NCBI RefSeq assembly: GCF_024580955.1
Contig: NZ_JANIKD010000012.1
Coordinates: forward strand, 20,625-84,624
Length of the DNA: 64,000 nucleotides
Reading direction: 5' to 3'
From: Corynebacterium sp. 122RC1
GTDB lineage: Bacteria > Actinomycetota > Actinomycetes > Mycobacteriales > Mycobacteriaceae
Part shown: one piece after another, positions 27,353 to 36,917 of the stretch
Layout of the letters: each line of letters opens with the position of its first letter
Numbering within the stretch: position 1 is the stretch's first letter
Program-made: the position numbers and the translations under genes
Notes under the pieces: model-generated
The model's database searches: none
What the model was told of the DNA's origin: nothing
Seen by the model: only the letters and a program-made list of their open reading frames with translations

Positions 27353-30300
27353 TTAGGGTGTCACACCACTGTAAGAAAGTGGCATCACCTGCGCAATCGT
27401 TGGATATTCCTGATCTGGGGACACCCCCTCGGCGTGAAGCATCACCGCCAGCGCCGCGTAGGCCTTCGGTGGCAGTTCTACGCGTTGTTGGTCTTGGGTG
27501 AGGCGGACCTCCGTGAGCAGGTTCCTCTGCCCCTCATGGGCATTGGGTAGTTCCAGGACCTCGATGCGCAGGCCCACCGCGTTGGTGCTCTCCACCACGA
27601 TTGCGTGGATCGGCATTGACTGGTCCAGCACTACGGTGGTCCCCTGTGTGCCTGAGCTGGAGAGGTTACTCAGTACGTCCTGGGGCGCCACCACAATTTC
27701 CGGGCCTACGGGCTCGGGGGCTTGGGAGCTGAGTTGGATGGACTCCTGCGTGATTGGTGAGTCCGGGGTGTCCAGCAAACTGGTGAGGTAAGCGGTCACC
27801 ACCGCGGCCAGCACCACGAGCACGGTGGCCAGGCCAGCGAGCGCGATCAGGGCGCTGCGGGAGTAGCTCTTAGCGCCGAACCCGGGGGCGCGGTTGGGCT
27901 GCGGGGCTTCGGGCTGGTCTGGAACCTCCAGCTCCTCAGCGGCCTGGGCGCCGTCAAGGGTGGTGATCGCGGCGGGAAGCTGCGTTGCGGGCGCGTTGAA
28001 CATGCTGAGTACGGCGGTGGGCGCGTCGGCACGAATGAGTGAGCCGAGGGCCGTGCGCAGGCTTGCGGCGTCTTTGTCTGCAGAGTTTTCTTCGAGGACC
28101 GCCGGGAACGCGAGGACCGCTACGCCGTCGGTGGAGATGCGGATGCGGGCGCGGTTGTCCAAGCCCACGGCGATACCGGCCTCGTGGGCGGCTTGGGTGG
28201 CGTCGGCCAGCGGCGCGAATGCGTGGATGGCGCTGGTGGGCTCAACGGTTTCCGGGTCGAGGGAGGAAAGGGGCGCGCCGGGGATCCAGTCGGCCACGAT
28301 GAGGCAGCCGTTGCGGTAGCTGAACACCTGGATGTTGGGGGCCACGCCATCGTGCTTGAGGCTGGCCAGGATTTGGGTGTGGCGCATCACGGTGGCGGCG
28401 TGGCTTGCGGACTCAGCGGGAGTACGCGGTGCTTGGGGAGCTTGTCCCGACGTATCCACGAAGGTCAAAGCCACTTCCCTGCCCGTTGCCTTCTCTTTGG
28501 CGTGCCAAAAGCGCGCGGTGGCTACTGCGCCGTGCTCGGCGAGCAGCCGATAGCGGCCGTCGGAAACCTCTGCACCGGGGACCAGGCGCGGGCCGCGGAC
28601 GATGCCTGCGGACATTGGTGGTGGGACGGGGGTGGCGTTGAAGGAGTCGTCGAAGGGGAGCTGCTCGGTGGCCGTGAGGACCGCGGCGGGCATTGGTGTG
28701 CGGGCCCGGATGAGGCGGTTGAGCCCAGGGATGCGCCCGGCCACACCGGCGAGGCTTTGCACCTCTGACAGCCCGGAGCGCGCGAGAATCAGCCCGGTGA
28801 TCACCAGGAACACTACGCCACACACCGCCAGTTCCACGAGGTAGGTGGGCGACCCAATACGCGCGTACAACATGTCCAGCGGGCGTGAAAGCAACGCCGA
28901 GACACCCAAGGCCACCAGGCCCGCGATGGCGGAGGCACCCAACGCCCACGCCGCGGTGAGCCCCACTTCCCGCATGCCCAAATTGCCCAGTTTGCGGCGC
29001 AGCAGCAGCCCACCGATCACCGCGCCAGCCACAAAGCCGAAGCCATTGGCAGCGCCCAGCAGAATCACCACGCGGGTTGGCGAGGTAGCCACGAACGGCG
29101 CCGCCATGGACAGCGCAACCTTCGTGATGGTGATGCCGGCGATGATGAACGTGGGGGTCCAGGCCTCCTCGCGGGCGTAGAACACGCGCAGATGCAGAAG
29201 CACCAGGGCGTATGGCAGCAGCGTGAAGGAGGAGGAGGTGAGGGTCCAGCCCAACAGGGTGGCCGATTCTGGGCTGAACTTGCCGTAAGCAAACAGGCCG
29301 TTGGCGATCTGCGGGCCAAAGTAGTTCATGAACATTGCGATCGGGATGAGCGCAATGAAGGTGAGCTTGGAGCCGACCACGAGGTCGTGGACCACCGCGC
29401 GGTCATCACCATTGGCCGCATTGCGGGATAGCCGCGGCATGATGGCTGTGAGTAGGGTGACGCCAATTATCCCGTATGGGACCTGCAAGAGCAGCCACGC
29501 TTGCTGGTAAATGTTGGGCGCCTCGGCGTCGGCTGCCGCGGCGATGCGCGTGGTGATAAAGTATCCCGCCTGCGAGATAGCAACGTAGACAATGATTGCC
29601 ACAGCCATCCCGCCGAACTGCTTGAGGCGGTCATCGATCCCCCACAGCGGCTTCAGGCTGACCCCGGCGCGTCGGATTGCCGGCAGCATGATCGCGGCCT
29701 GCGTAACCACACCCAAGGTGGTGCCGATGCCCAGCAGCAGCACATGCGGGTCCGTCACCGGCGCCCGATCGCCCGGATGCAATTCCCCAGGCACGAACAT
29801 GTAGAGGCTCAGCACCGCCAGGGTGATCACATTGTTGACCACCGGCGCCCACGCCCCCGGCTTGAACACACCCTTCGTGTTGAGCACGGCCATGAGCAGA
29901 GCAAAGATGCCGTAGAAGTAGATCTGCGGCAGCAATAGGTAGGCAAAGGACGTGGACTGGAAGACGTTTACCTTGGAGTTTGGCCCCAGCGGCAGGCCCA
30001 CCAGCCAGGGCGCGGCGATCACCGCGAGCACCGTGATGCCAATCAGCACCGAGGACGCCAGGGTGAACAGGCGCCGAATGAAGGCCTCTCCATGATCCGG
30101 GTCCTCCTTCTCCGCGCGCACCAGCACCGGCACCACCAGGGAGGTGAGCACTGCTCCGAGCACGATTTCCGTGATCAGGTTGGGCAGGGTGTTCGCCGTG
30201 TTGAAGGCGGAGGCCACTGCGCCGCCCAAGGCGGTGGTGATGAGCACGTTGCGCAGAAAGCCGGTGATGCGGCTTGCAAGGGTGGCGATCGCCATTGATC

Positions 30301-30445
30301 CGGTGGAACGGACTACGTCGGCGTCGCTGACTTCCTTCGGGGCGCTGACCAGTTTCGCGCGTGGCTGTTGGGCCACCACTGGCGCCGGGGGTGCTGGCAC
30401 AATGATGCGGTGGCGCAGCCCTTGTTGGGACTTGGGTGAGTGCAA
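27353..30445 (-). CDS. murJ: Lipid II flippase MurJ fused to a pseudokinase domain
   Basis: The 1030-residue protein has about 14 membrane segments of the MOP superfamily in residues 45-550 (TGSMAIATLASRITGFLRNVLITTALG, NTANTLPNLITEIVLGAVLTSLVVPVL). A cytoplasmic kinase-like domain follows at about 600-830, then one more membrane helix near 890 (ALIALAGLATVLVVLAAVVTAYL) and an extracellular tail. MurJ flips lipid II for peptidoglycan synthesis. The kinase-like part lacks HRD and DFG motifs (GIAVGLDNRARIRISTDGVAVL stands in their place), so it is a pseudokinase. In M. tuberculosis MviN the corresponding domain is phosphorylated by PknB and binds FhaA. The start codon is TTG, seen six bases after a TAGGAT box, so the exact start is uncertain. 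Confidence 0.93.
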   Translation of the reverse strand: MHSPKSQQGLRHRIIVPAPPAPVVAQQPRAKLVSAPKEVSDADVVRSTGSMAIATLASRITGFLRNVLITTALGGAVASAFNTANTLPNLITEIVLGAVLTSLVVPVLVRAEKEDPDHGEAFIRRLFTLASSVLIGITVLAVIAAPWLVGLPLGPNSKVNVFQSTSFAYLLLPQIYFYGIFALLMAVLNTKGVFKPGAWAPVVNNVITLAVLSLYMFVPGELHPGDRAPVTDPHVLLLGIGTTLGVVTQAAIMLPAIRRAGVSLKPLWGIDDRLKQFGGMAVAIIVYVAISQAGYFITTRIAAAADAEAPNIYQQAWLLLQVPYGIIGVTLLTAIMPRLSRNAANGDDRAVVHDLVVGSKLTFIALIPIAMFMNYFGPQIANGLFAYGKFSPESATLLGWTLTSSSFTLLPYALVLLHLRVFYAREEAWTPTFIIAGITITKVALSMAAPFVATSPTRVVILLGAANGFGFVAGAVIGGLLLRRKLGNLGMREVGLTAAWALGASAIAGLVALGVSALLSRPLDMLYARIGSPTYLVELAVCGVVFLVITGLILARSGLSEVQSLAGVAGRIPGLNRLIRARTPMPAAVLTATEQLPFDDSFNATPVPPPMSAGIVRGPRLVPGAEVSDGRYRLLAEHGAVATARFWHAKEKATGREVALTFVDTSGQAPQAPRTPAESASHAATVMRHTQILASLKHDGVAPNIQVFSYRNGCLIVADWIPGAPLSSLDPETVEPTSAIHAFAPLADATQAAHEAGIAVGLDNRARIRISTDGVAVLAFPAVLEENSADKDAASLRTALGSLIRADAPTAVLSMFNAPATQLPAAITTLDGAQAAEELEVPDQPEAPQPNRAPGFGAKSYSRSALIALAGLATVLVVLAAVVTAYLTSLLDTPDSPITQESIQLSSQAPEPVGPEIVVAPQDVLSNLSSSGTQGTTVVLDQSMPIHAIVVESTNAVGLRIEVLELPNAHEGQRNLLTEVRLTQDQQRVELPPKAYAALAVMLHAEGVSPDQEYPTIAQVMPLSYSGVTP

Positions 30446-30493
30446 AATGCAATCCTACGGTTGGGGAAAAGCTTTGTGGGTACTTTACTCCCC

Positions 30494-32905
30494 TTACATG
30501 CGATTTTTCGCCTTGCGCCGCCGAATCACGATCCGCGCCAGCAGAATTGAAGCTAGCCCCGCCACCAATGCGAGCGCGGTCCCGGACGCCCCGAGGATGC
30601 CGGAGCGGGTCTGCACGGAGATGTCCACGGGGTTGGAAATCGCGGCGCCGTCCGGGGTGGCCAACCAAAGTTGCAGGTCGGTGCGCGAGCTCGTGGGCAG
30701 GTTCGCGGTCATCTGTACGGTAATGGACCCCTTCGCGGGCACAATCAGCCGATTGTCCACGTTGATACTCGCCCCCTCCGGACCCAGGTAGCGGATCCGC
30801 GAATCCACCGGCAGCGGCAGCCCATTCTGCGCCGCGATAAGCAGCGGCGAGGAATCCGAAAGGCGTGTGTACACGTTGCCTGGCGGCAGCAGGCTTACCG
30901 ACGCGCGCAGCTCCGAAAGCATGTCACGGTTCCAGGCGAGGGTGCGGCGGGCAGTAGCCACCTTTTTGTCAAAGGTCAGAATCGACTGACGTTCGTTGCG
31001 GCTGAGCGCGCGCAGCACCTCATGGCGCACCGGCACGGTGAAGTTGTACGGGGTGAGCGCCACTTGCGGGTCGGAAATCATGAGCCGGGTGAGGTCATCG
31101 GTGTAATCCGCCTGCTGGCGCGCTTGCAGGATTTCAGTGTCTGCGATCACCGTGGGGTCGTCATAGGGAGTGCCGCTTTGCGGCGGGTTTTGTGGTGGGG
31201 TATTCAGTGCTTCAAGCTGCTCGCCATCGGGCGTGAGGTAATCCTGCAGGCGAAGCGGCATTGCCGCCCCGGTGTTCATGAGGGTGTTCAACGTGGCAAA
31301 CCAGGTGCTGGGGTCCGCGACGTCCGAGGGCAGCATCATCAGTACCGGCTCCTCCCCCCTCATGGACTGCGTGATCGCCGCGGAGGCGGTGGCCTCGCGC
31401 GCCGGGAGGGAGTCCAGGGTGTAGTCGAAGCGGGCTGAGTAGTTGCCATAGCCCACCGTCATGGGGCTTTCAATGGCCTCCGCCAGTGTGGCTGCCAAGG
31501 AACCCTGGTAGGTGACGGCTCGTATTGATGGCGCAATCTGTTGGAAGCGGTCCAGGCCTGGCGCGCCGCTGACGGTGTTGTCCGCCACCAGCACGTTCAC
31601 CGTGGTGGTTGGCCGCGGCGCGTCTGGCTGTGCGGAGGGCAGGGTGTTGGACTCGAGGGCTGAGGTGGCGGTGTCAGCGCGCCCCGGCGCCTGGACGATC
31701 TCTTCTGCTCGGGCACGTTCCCAGGCGGCATTGATGTCCGTATCGCCGCTGGCCAGATCCGCGTAGCCGAGGTCGGCTACGGTTTCGTCGGTAATGTAGC
31801 CGCCGCCGGGGATGACCACGTTGGGCACTGCCTCGATGCCAGCTTGGGCAAACACTTCCGCGCCGCGTTGCAGCGCCTCCCTCATGAGCCACGGGTTGCC
31901 GGTGGCCTCCACCGCATTGAGATCCGTGTTCGCCCAAGGCAATGCGACAGCACACGAGGCAATCGCGCGAAGCTGCTCCAGCCAAGCGGCCGCCTCTTGC
32001 GCGTAGGCGCCCTCCGTGGCATCGCTCTGATTGTTGCTGAAGTTCCAGGAGTCGCGCAGGCGCTGCTTCTTGCTCACAGAGCTGGGTCGGGAATCGGCCA
32101 CCTGGTAGCCCTGCGCCATCCGCATCACCGTGTCCAGCAACTGCGGGTCAATGGCAACGCAGGTGGCCTCGCGCACCCTCCCCTCCGGCAGGGCATGTAC
32201 GAGGTTGTAGAGCCTGCCGCCCTCAGCGAGCTGTTCACCGAGGGCTTCCGAGGTCAAGATGAGCCGCTCGCGCTGGGGAGCCTCACCGGTTTCCCCGCCC
32301 ACGATGTCCACCGCCGCCGTGATGGGATACACCAGGCTCACGGGGGTGGGTCCTGTTGTTTCAGTGGTTCCTGTAGTTTCGGTGCTTTCAGTGCTTTCGG
32401 TGACGTTGAGGAGGAACCTCTGCGAGCTTTCGAGCCCTTGTGCCGAACGCAGCCCGATCAACGTGGGGTACACGCCGCCTTGACTGAGTGGGGTCGTGAT
32501 GTCCAGGGTGACCTCGCGGCTTTCGCCCGCGGGGACGTCGGGAATTGCGACTGCCTGACCGAGGTACGGGAACTCCCCGGCGTCGGCGGCGAGGACGGTG
32601 CGCAGCCCGGAGACTTCGGCTTCGGGGTCGGCGAATTGCGGCTGAAGTTCCAGGTTGATGGCGTCTTGCTCGCTGCGGTTGTGTACCACCGCCTTGATCC
32701 GCAGGGTTTGGCCGAGTGGGAGGCTGGTGGGAACTTCGATAAGTTCCACGTGAAACATTGCCGTTGCGTCAGTGGAGCGCACCGCCGGGTTGATCCACCG
32801 AGATTGGCCAACTGGGTCGTTTGGGGAGATTGGGAGCGGGTCCGCCAGCGCTGAGGGGGAAAGCAGGGCAACCGCGAGCGTGAGCGCGCCGATGCGAGTT
32901 TTCAC
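30494..32905 (-). CDS. DUF6049 family secreted and membrane-anchored protein
   Basis: About 803 residues from GTG 32905, with a signal peptide ([19 protein letters not shown]) and one C-terminal membrane helix followed by a basic tail ([27 protein letters not shown]). The extracellular part begins with an immunoglobulin-like strand set ([30 protein letters not shown]) and a second Ig-like part lies near the end ([19 protein letters not shown]). The family is conserved between NUDIX and murJ genes in Corynebacteriales and its role is unknown; the context suggests cell-envelope work. It overlaps the NUDIX stop by four bases (GTGA). A parS with two mismatches encodes AMFHVE near residue 50. Confidence 0.85.
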   Translation of the reverse strand: MKTRIGALTLAVALLSPSALADPLPISPNDPVGQSRWINPAVRSTDATAMFHVELIEVPTSLPLGQTLRIKAVVHNRSEQDAINLELQPQFADPEAEVSGLRTVLAADAGEFPYLGQAVAIPDVPAGESREVTLDITTPLSQGGVYPTLIGLRSAQGLESSQRFLLNVTESTESTETTGTTETTGPTPVSLVYPITAAVDIVGGETGEAPQRERLILTSEALGEQLAEGGRLYNLVHALPEGRVREATCVAIDPQLLDTVMRMAQGYQVADSRPSSVSKKQRLRDSWNFSNNQSDATEGAYAQEAAAWLEQLRAIASCAVALPWANTDLNAVEATGNPWLMREALQRGAEVFAQAGIEAVPNVVIPGGGYITDETVADLGYADLASGDTDINAAWERARAEEIVQAPGRADTATSALESNTLPSAQPDAPRPTTTVNVLVADNTVSGAPGLDRFQQIAPSIRAVTYQGSLAATLAEAIESPMTVGYGNYSARFDYTLDSLPAREATASAAITQSMRGEEPVLMMLPSDVADPSTWFATLNTLMNTGAAMPLRLQDYLTPDGEQLEALNTPPQNPPQSGTPYDDPTVIADTEILQARQQADYTDDLTRLMISDPQVALTPYNFTVPVRHEVLRALSRNERQSILTFDKKVATARRTLAWNRDMLSELRASVSLLPPGNVYTRLSDSSPLLIAAQNGLPLPVDSRIRYLGPEGASINVDNRLIVPAKGSITVQMTANLPTSSRTDLQLWLATPDGAAISNPVDISVQTRSGILGASGTALALVAGLASILLARIVIRRRKAKNRM
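32742..32757. other. parS-like site, two mismatches
   Basis: AGTTCCACGTGAAACA, inside the DUF6049 gene, where it encodes FHVEL on the minus strand. Confidence 0.65.
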
Positions 32906-33540
32906 CTTGGGGTCTTCCTTCCCTCGGCTTTCTCTTTTCGCGCGAGTTCCGGCAGGAGGTCGTGGGCAATGCGGGCGAGTTTGCGCTCGTCGGCGTAGGC
33001 GAAATGCTCCGTGAGTTCGTTCGCGGGGATCCACGCCACCTCGGTGACCTCGGGGTCTTCATCGTTGAGGTCGCCATCCACATAGCGCAGGAGGTGGTGG
33101 TGCACTGTTTTGTGGATGCGCACGCCCTCGGAGACGAACCAATAATCAATCACGCCCAGCTTGGCAAAGACCTCACCGTGGATGCCGGTTTCCTCCCACA
33201 CTTCGCGCTCGGCGGTGGAGGCTTTATCCTCTCCCGGTTCCACGTGGCCCTTGGGCATGCTCCACAGCAGCCGACCGCGGCGGTCCAAGCGGCCAATCAG
33301 CGCCACATACACGCGGGAAAGGTCCACATTGCCCTGCTCATCAACGGCCTCCGCGAGCCCGGAAACCACCAAGCCACCCGCGGAAGTTTCATCCCGGGTG
33401 CCAATCTTGGAGTGTTGGTATTGGCGGCGTGTGGAGCGTTTGCCGCGATTCTTCTGCTTCGAGTGCTCACCCGCGCGCGGGCTACGGCGCCGCCGCCTGC
33501 GACGGTTGCGCTTTGGTTGGTCACTCGATTGCTCGCTCAT
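32902..33540 (-). CDS. NUDIX hydrolase
   Basis: The 212-residue product starts [12 protein letters not shown] and has a very basic N-terminal 55 residues. The NUDIX box is [28 protein letters not shown] near residues 111-138, complete in the G-x5-E-x7-REVxEExGI pattern. The catalytic domain should hydrolyse a nucleoside diphosphate linked to another moiety; the substrate is not known. The homologue in mycobacteria sits in the same place beside pcnA and murJ. A TACGAT box lies eight bases before the ATG on the minus strand, so the mRNA is probably leaderless. Confidence 0.9.
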   Translation of the reverse strand: MSEQSSDQPKRNRRRRRRRSPRAGEHSKQKNRGKRSTRRQYQHSKIGTRDETSAGGLVVSGLAEAVDEQGNVDLSRVYVALIGRLDRRGRLLWSMPKGHVEPGEDKASTAEREVWEETGIHGEVFAKLGVIDYWFVSEGVRIHKTVHHHLLRYVDGDLNDEDPEVTEVAWIPANELTEHFAYADERKLARIAHDLLPELARKEKAEGRKTPR

Positions 33541-33577
33541 CGTTGTTGATCGTACCGCAACGGGTAGCATTACACGG
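33541..33577. promoter_or_regulatory. 37-bp divergent promoter region with two leaderless -10 boxes
   Basis: On the minus strand TACGAT (33549-33554) lies eight bases before the NUDIX ATG. On the plus strand TAGCAT (33565-33570) lies seven bases before the pcnA GTG. The two -10 boxes are only ten bases apart, so the -35 areas must reach into the other promoter and polymerases should exclude one another. Confidence 0.6.
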
Positions 33578-35014
33578 GTGCAGCACCCCGAACATTTCGC
33601 AGACCAGTCCCCAGCCGTGTATTTGAAGCGCGCCCAGGATGCGCTTGCCGACGTCGACCACGTGGTCACACCGCTCGCGCAGGCATTCGGGGCCAAGGGG
33701 CACAGTCTGTACCTCGTGGGTGGCTCCGTCCGCGACGCCATGCTCGGCCGCCTCGGCCACGACCTCGACTTCACCACCTCCGCGCGCCCCGAAACCGTGC
33801 TGGAGATCCTCGAAGAGTTCACCAACACCGTCTGGGACACTGGCATTGAATACGGCACCGTCTCCGCGGAAAAGGCCGGTCAGCAAATCGAGATCACCAC
33901 GTTCCGCTCCGATGTCTACGACGGCAGCTCCCGCAACCCCGAGGTCCAATTCGGCGACACTCTGGAAGGCGACCTCATCCGCCGCGACTTCCGCGTCAAC
34001 GCGATGGCGATCAACCTCCAGGACATGAGCTTCCACGACCCCATGAACGGGTTGGAGGACCTCGTCGCGGGCATCCTGGACACGCCGGCCGCCCCGGAGC
34101 TGAGCTTTCACGACGATCCCCTGCGGATGCTGCGCGCGGCTCGTTTTGTCTCCCAACTCGGCTTCCAACTCGCCCCCCGGGTGACCGGCGCAATGGCGGC
34201 CATGCACCAGGAGATCGCCCGCATTACCGCCGAACGCGTGCAGGTGGAGCTGGACAAACTGATTTTGGGTGCAGCGCCTTGGGACGGCATCGACGTCATG
34301 GTGGAAACGGGCCTCGCCGACGTAATCTACCCAGAGATCCCGGCCCTCAAACTCACCGTGGATGAGCACCGCCAGCACAAAGACGTGTACGCGCACTCGC
34401 TCACGGTGCTGCGCCAAGCCATTGAGCAAGAAGACGAGCCTGACCTTGTGCTGCGCTGGGCGGCCCTGTTGCATGACATCGGCAAGCCAGACACCCGCGC
34501 ATTCGACGAGGCGGGCCATGTGAGCTTCCACCACCACGAGGTTGTGGGCGCCAAGCTGGTGCGAAAGCGCATGCGCGCCCTGAAGTATTCCAAAGCCATG
34601 GTGGCGGACGTCAGCCAGCTTGTATACCTCCACATGCGTTTTTATGGGTTCAGCGACGGGCACTGGACAGATTCCGCTGTGCGCCGCTACGTCACCGACG
34701 CCGGCCCGCTGCTGGAGCGCCTCAACAAGCTCGTCCGGGCAGACATCACCACGCGAAACCGCCGCAAAGCCGGCCGCCTGCGCGCCGCAGTTGAGATCCT
34801 TGACGAGCGCATTGCAGAGATCGCGGCCAAGGAAGACCTGGCGCGGGTCCGCCCGGACCTTGACGGTTTTGAGATCATGGAGCTGCTAGGCCTCAAGCCG
34901 GGCCCGGAGGTGGGCCAGGCGTGGGCATTTTTGAAAGAACTGCGCCTTGAGCGCGGACCGCTTGACCGAGACGAAGCTGTGGCCGCCCTGCGTGCCTGGT
35001 GGAAGGACCGCTAA
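33578..35014 (+). CDS. pcnA: CCA tRNA nucleotidyltransferase
   Basis: The 478-residue enzyme adds or repairs the 3' CCA of tRNAs. The nucleotidyltransferase domain has [28 protein letters not shown] (GGSVRD and the DxD pair) near residue 46, and [30 protein letters not shown] for the neck. An HD domain in the middle ([18 protein letters not shown], then [10 protein letters not shown]) resembles those with phosphatase or phosphodiesterase activity. GTG 33578 is the start because of the TAGCAT box seven bases upstream. Of the three tRNA genes in this window, the two Ala genes lack encoded CCA and so need this enzyme. Confidence 0.95.
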   Translation: MQHPEHFADQSPAVYLKRAQDALADVDHVVTPLAQAFGAKGHSLYLVGGSVRDAMLGRLGHDLDFTTSARPETVLEILEEFTNTVWDTGIEYGTVSAEKAGQQIEITTFRSDVYDGSSRNPEVQFGDTLEGDLIRRDFRVNAMAINLQDMSFHDPMNGLEDLVAGILDTPAAPELSFHDDPLRMLRAARFVSQLGFQLAPRVTGAMAAMHQEIARITAERVQVELDKLILGAAPWDGIDVMVETGLADVIYPEIPALKLTVDEHRQHKDVYAHSLTVLRQAIEQEDEPDLVLRWAALLHDIGKPDTRAFDEAGHVSFHHHEVVGAKLVRKRMRALKYSKAMVADVSQLVYLHMRFYGFSDGHWTDSAVRRYVTDAGPLLERLNKLVRADITTRNRRKAGRLRAAVEILDERIAEIAAKEDLARVRPDLDGFEIMELLGLKPGPEVGQAWAFLKELRLERGPLDRDEAVAALRAWWKDR

Positions 35015-35613
35015 TGTTTGCTGATCGCCTTTTCAACGCGCTCGAACGCAATGAGCCCGCCCCCGGGCAACTCCTCGTTGCCGCGCCGGGTCTGAAAGAC
35101 GAGTACTTTGCGCGTTCCGTCATCCTCCTGCTGCAATGCGGCGAGGAGGTCACCTTCGGTGTGAACCTTGTGATGCGTTCCGACGTCGCCGTGCCCAACG
35201 TCATGGAGAATGACTGGGCGGAGCTCGTGAGTAAGCCCAAGGCCTTCTACATTGGCGGCCCGGTTGAGCAATCCGCCGCAGTGGCTGTTGGCGTGACCAA
35301 ACCCGGCGTGGACATTGATTCCCACCCACGCCTGCGCCGCCTTGCAAACCGCCTGGCCCACGTAGATCTCAATGGCTCAGTGGATGAGGTGGCAGAGGAC
35401 CTTATTGGAATGCGTCTTTTCGTGGGTTATTCCGAATGGGCGCCGGGCCAGCTTGACGAGGAAATTGAGCGCGGCGACTGGTACGTTGCGCCTGCCTTGC
35501 CGTTTGATGTGATTGCGCCAGGAAGTGCGGATCTGTGGGCAGACGTGATGGCTCGCCAACCAATGCCGCTCCCCATCTACTCCACCTACCCCGTGCACCC
35601 CGGCGAAAACTAA
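35014..35613 (+). CDS. YqgE/AlgH family protein
   Basis: The 199-residue protein starts [41 protein letters not shown], the usual opening of the DUF179 (AlgH) family, and contains FYIGGPV near residue 78 and RLFVGYSEWAPGQLDEEIERGDWYVAPA near 132. The biochemical function of the family is unknown. The ATG shares one base with the pcnA stop (TAATG), so translation is coupled. A perfect parS site begins one base after its stop codon. Confidence 0.92.
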   Translation: MFADRLFNALERNEPAPGQLLVAAPGLKDEYFARSVILLLQCGEEVTFGVNLVMRSDVAVPNVMENDWAELVSKPKAFYIGGPVEQSAAVAVGVTKPGVDIDSHPRLRRLANRLAHVDLNGSVDEVAEDLIGMRLFVGYSEWAPGQLDEEIERGDWYVAPALPFDVIAPGSADLWADVMARQPMPLPIYSTYPVHPGEN

Positions 35614-35629
35614 TGTTTCACGTGAAACA
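35614..35629. other. parS site, perfect
   Basis: TGTTTCACGTGAAACA, in the short gap between the YqgE gene and azlC. It is 43 bases from the next parS. Confidence 0.97.
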
Positions 35630-35654
35630 TTGCGGTTAAGAGGTTAGTTTTTTC

Positions 35655-36356
35655 ATGGTTTCACGTGAAACATCGCAAATTCGCGATGCCATCCGCATCA
35701 CGGCGCCGGTAGGCCTAGGCATGATTCCTCTCGGATTGGCCTTCGGGCTCGTGGTGATCCAGGCCGGATTTAGCTGGTGGTGGGCGCCGGTGATGTCTAT
35801 CTTGATCTACGCGGGCTCGATGGAGTTCCTCGCGGTGAACCTGATTACTGCCGGCGTTGGTCCAATTTCCGCCGCGATCACCGGCTTCCTGGTGAACTTC
35901 CGTCACATCTTCTACGGGCTTACTTATCCGCGCCATCGAATCCGCTCCAAGCTGGGCCGCGCGTACTCAACGTATGCGCTCACCGACGAGGCCTACGCAA
36001 TCGCCTCCGCACACCGCAACCTCACCGGCACACAGCTTCTGGTGATGCAGGTGATGTGCCAATTGCTTTGGGTCCTTTCCGGGACGGCCGGTGCCCTGTT
36101 TGGCCACGCAATCCCCCAAAGCATTGAAGGGATGGAGTTCGCGCTCACTTCCCTATTCGTGGTGCTCGCATGGGAATCTTTCGGCGCGAACAAGGATTTC
36201 TCCCTCATTGTTTTTGCCTTGCTCTTTGCCGGCCTGGCTTTGATTGTTGCTCCCGGCCAGATGCTCATCGTTGCGCTGCTGAGCTACTTCGCATTCCTCT
36301 TGCTGCGCAACGCCTCCCCCACCATTGACCGCGCACTGACTTGGAAGGCACCATGA
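35655..36356 (+). CDS. brnF: Branched-chain amino acid exporter large subunit (AzlC/BrnF)
   Basis: The 233-residue membrane protein has the AzlC pattern: IRDAIRITAPVGLGMIPLGLAFGLVV, ILIYAGSMEFLAVNLI and LVNFRHIFYGLTYPRH, with about seven membrane segments. With the small AzlD subunit it should export branched-chain amino acids and methionine, as BrnFE does in C. glutamicum. Residues 2-6 (VSRET) are encoded by a parS site that covers the start. No lrp-type regulator gene lies next to it. It overlaps the next gene by four bases (ATGA). Confidence 0.9.
   Translation: MVSRETSQIRDAIRITAPVGLGMIPLGLAFGLVVIQAGFSWWWAPVMSILIYAGSMEFLAVNLITAGVGPISAAITGFLVNFRHIFYGLTYPRHRIRSKLGRAYSTYALTDEAYAIASAHRNLTGTQLLVMQVMCQLLWVLSGTAGALFGHAIPQSIEGMEFALTSLFVVLAWESFGANKDFSLIVFALLFAGLALIVAPGQMLIVALLSYFAFLLLRNASPTIDRALTWKAP
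35657..35672. other. parS site, one mismatch, over the brnF start
   Basis: GGTTTCACGTGAAACA differs only at the first base. It begins two bases into the ATG codon of brnF and encodes VSRET. Confidence 0.9.
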
Positions 36357-36652
36357 CCCAAATCTTCGCGGTACTCATTCCCGTAGCACTAGTAACCATC
36401 GCGTTGCGACAGTTCCCCTTCAGCTTTGCCAAAGTAGATAGCCCGCTGATGGCGCTGCTAAGTATCACCATGCCAGTGGGTGTGATGACGATCCTCTGCG
36501 CGTACACCTTCAAAGATTCCGGGTATCCCCTCTACGTGGCGCTCGGCATTGCCATCACGCTGCTGGTGCACTGGTGGCGCCGCAGCGCGGGGCTTTCCAT
36601 CATCGTGGGCACCATTAGCTACGTAGCCATGGTGAATCTTCTAGGAGCGTAG
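36353..36652 (+). CDS. brnE: Branched-chain amino acid exporter small subunit (AzlD/BrnE)
   Basis: The 99-residue protein starts MTQIFAVLIPVALVTIALRQFPFSF and has four membrane segments, with PVGVMTILCAYTF in the middle and HWWRRSAGLSIIVGTISYVAMVNLL at the end, as in the AzlD family. It is the partner of the large subunit encoded just upstream and joined by ATGA. The 3' end overlaps the minus-strand hypothetical gene by 38 bases. Confidence 0.9.
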   Translation: MTQIFAVLIPVALVTIALRQFPFSFAKVDSPLMALLSITMPVGVMTILCAYTFKDSGYPLYVALGIAITLLVHWWRRSAGLSIIVGTISYVAMVNLLGA

Positions 36653-36917
36653 CCCACCACTGCTCAAATACCTCCTTGGAGATATGTTCCACGTGAAACC
36701 CCTCAAGTTGGGCATAGGTATCTGGGTGCGGAACAATTTCCAGAGGGGGCGTGCCAGTGTGTTTGCCACCCGCAGCGCCGCCGCAAACCGCACCCGATGG
36801 ATCAAGCTCTACCAAGCGGTGGAGCTTGGCGTTGGCGGCGTCGAGAGGCTCCAGCTCCGCGGCATGCGTCGCGGTGCCGGCACCGGGGATGGTCATCACG
36901 AGTTTCACGTACAACAT
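36615..36917 (-). CDS. Hypothetical protein
   Basis: A 100-residue frame from ATG 36917 directly upstream of (and on the same strand as) nothing but brnE on the opposite strand. The product starts MLYVKLVMTIPGAGTATHAAELEPL and ends LLEDSPWLRS, with a conserved-looking core LHRLVELDPSGAVCGGAAGG. No known domain is recognised. A two-mismatch parS encodes GFHVEH near residue 73, and a three-mismatch relic covers the start codon. The only support is length, plausible codon use and absence of another gene in the gap. Confidence 0.5.
   Translation of the reverse strand: MLYVKLVMTIPGAGTATHAAELEPLDAANAKLHRLVELDPSGAVCGGAAGGKHTGTPPLEIVPHPDTYAQLEGFHVEHISKEVFEQWWATLLEDSPWLRS
36685..36700. other. parS-like site, two mismatches
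   Basis: TGTTCCACGTGAAACC, within the hypothetical gene at 36615-36917, where it encodes GFHVE. Confidence 0.65.

Noticed and set aside
36901..36916. parS-like TGTTGTACGTGAAACT (minus strand)
   Set aside because: Three mismatches, two of them in the core palindrome, so binding is unlikely; kept only as a possible relic at a start codon.
36615..36917. Mobile element or prophage remnant near the hypothetical genes
   Set aside because: No transposase, integrase or terminal repeats are seen anywhere in the window.
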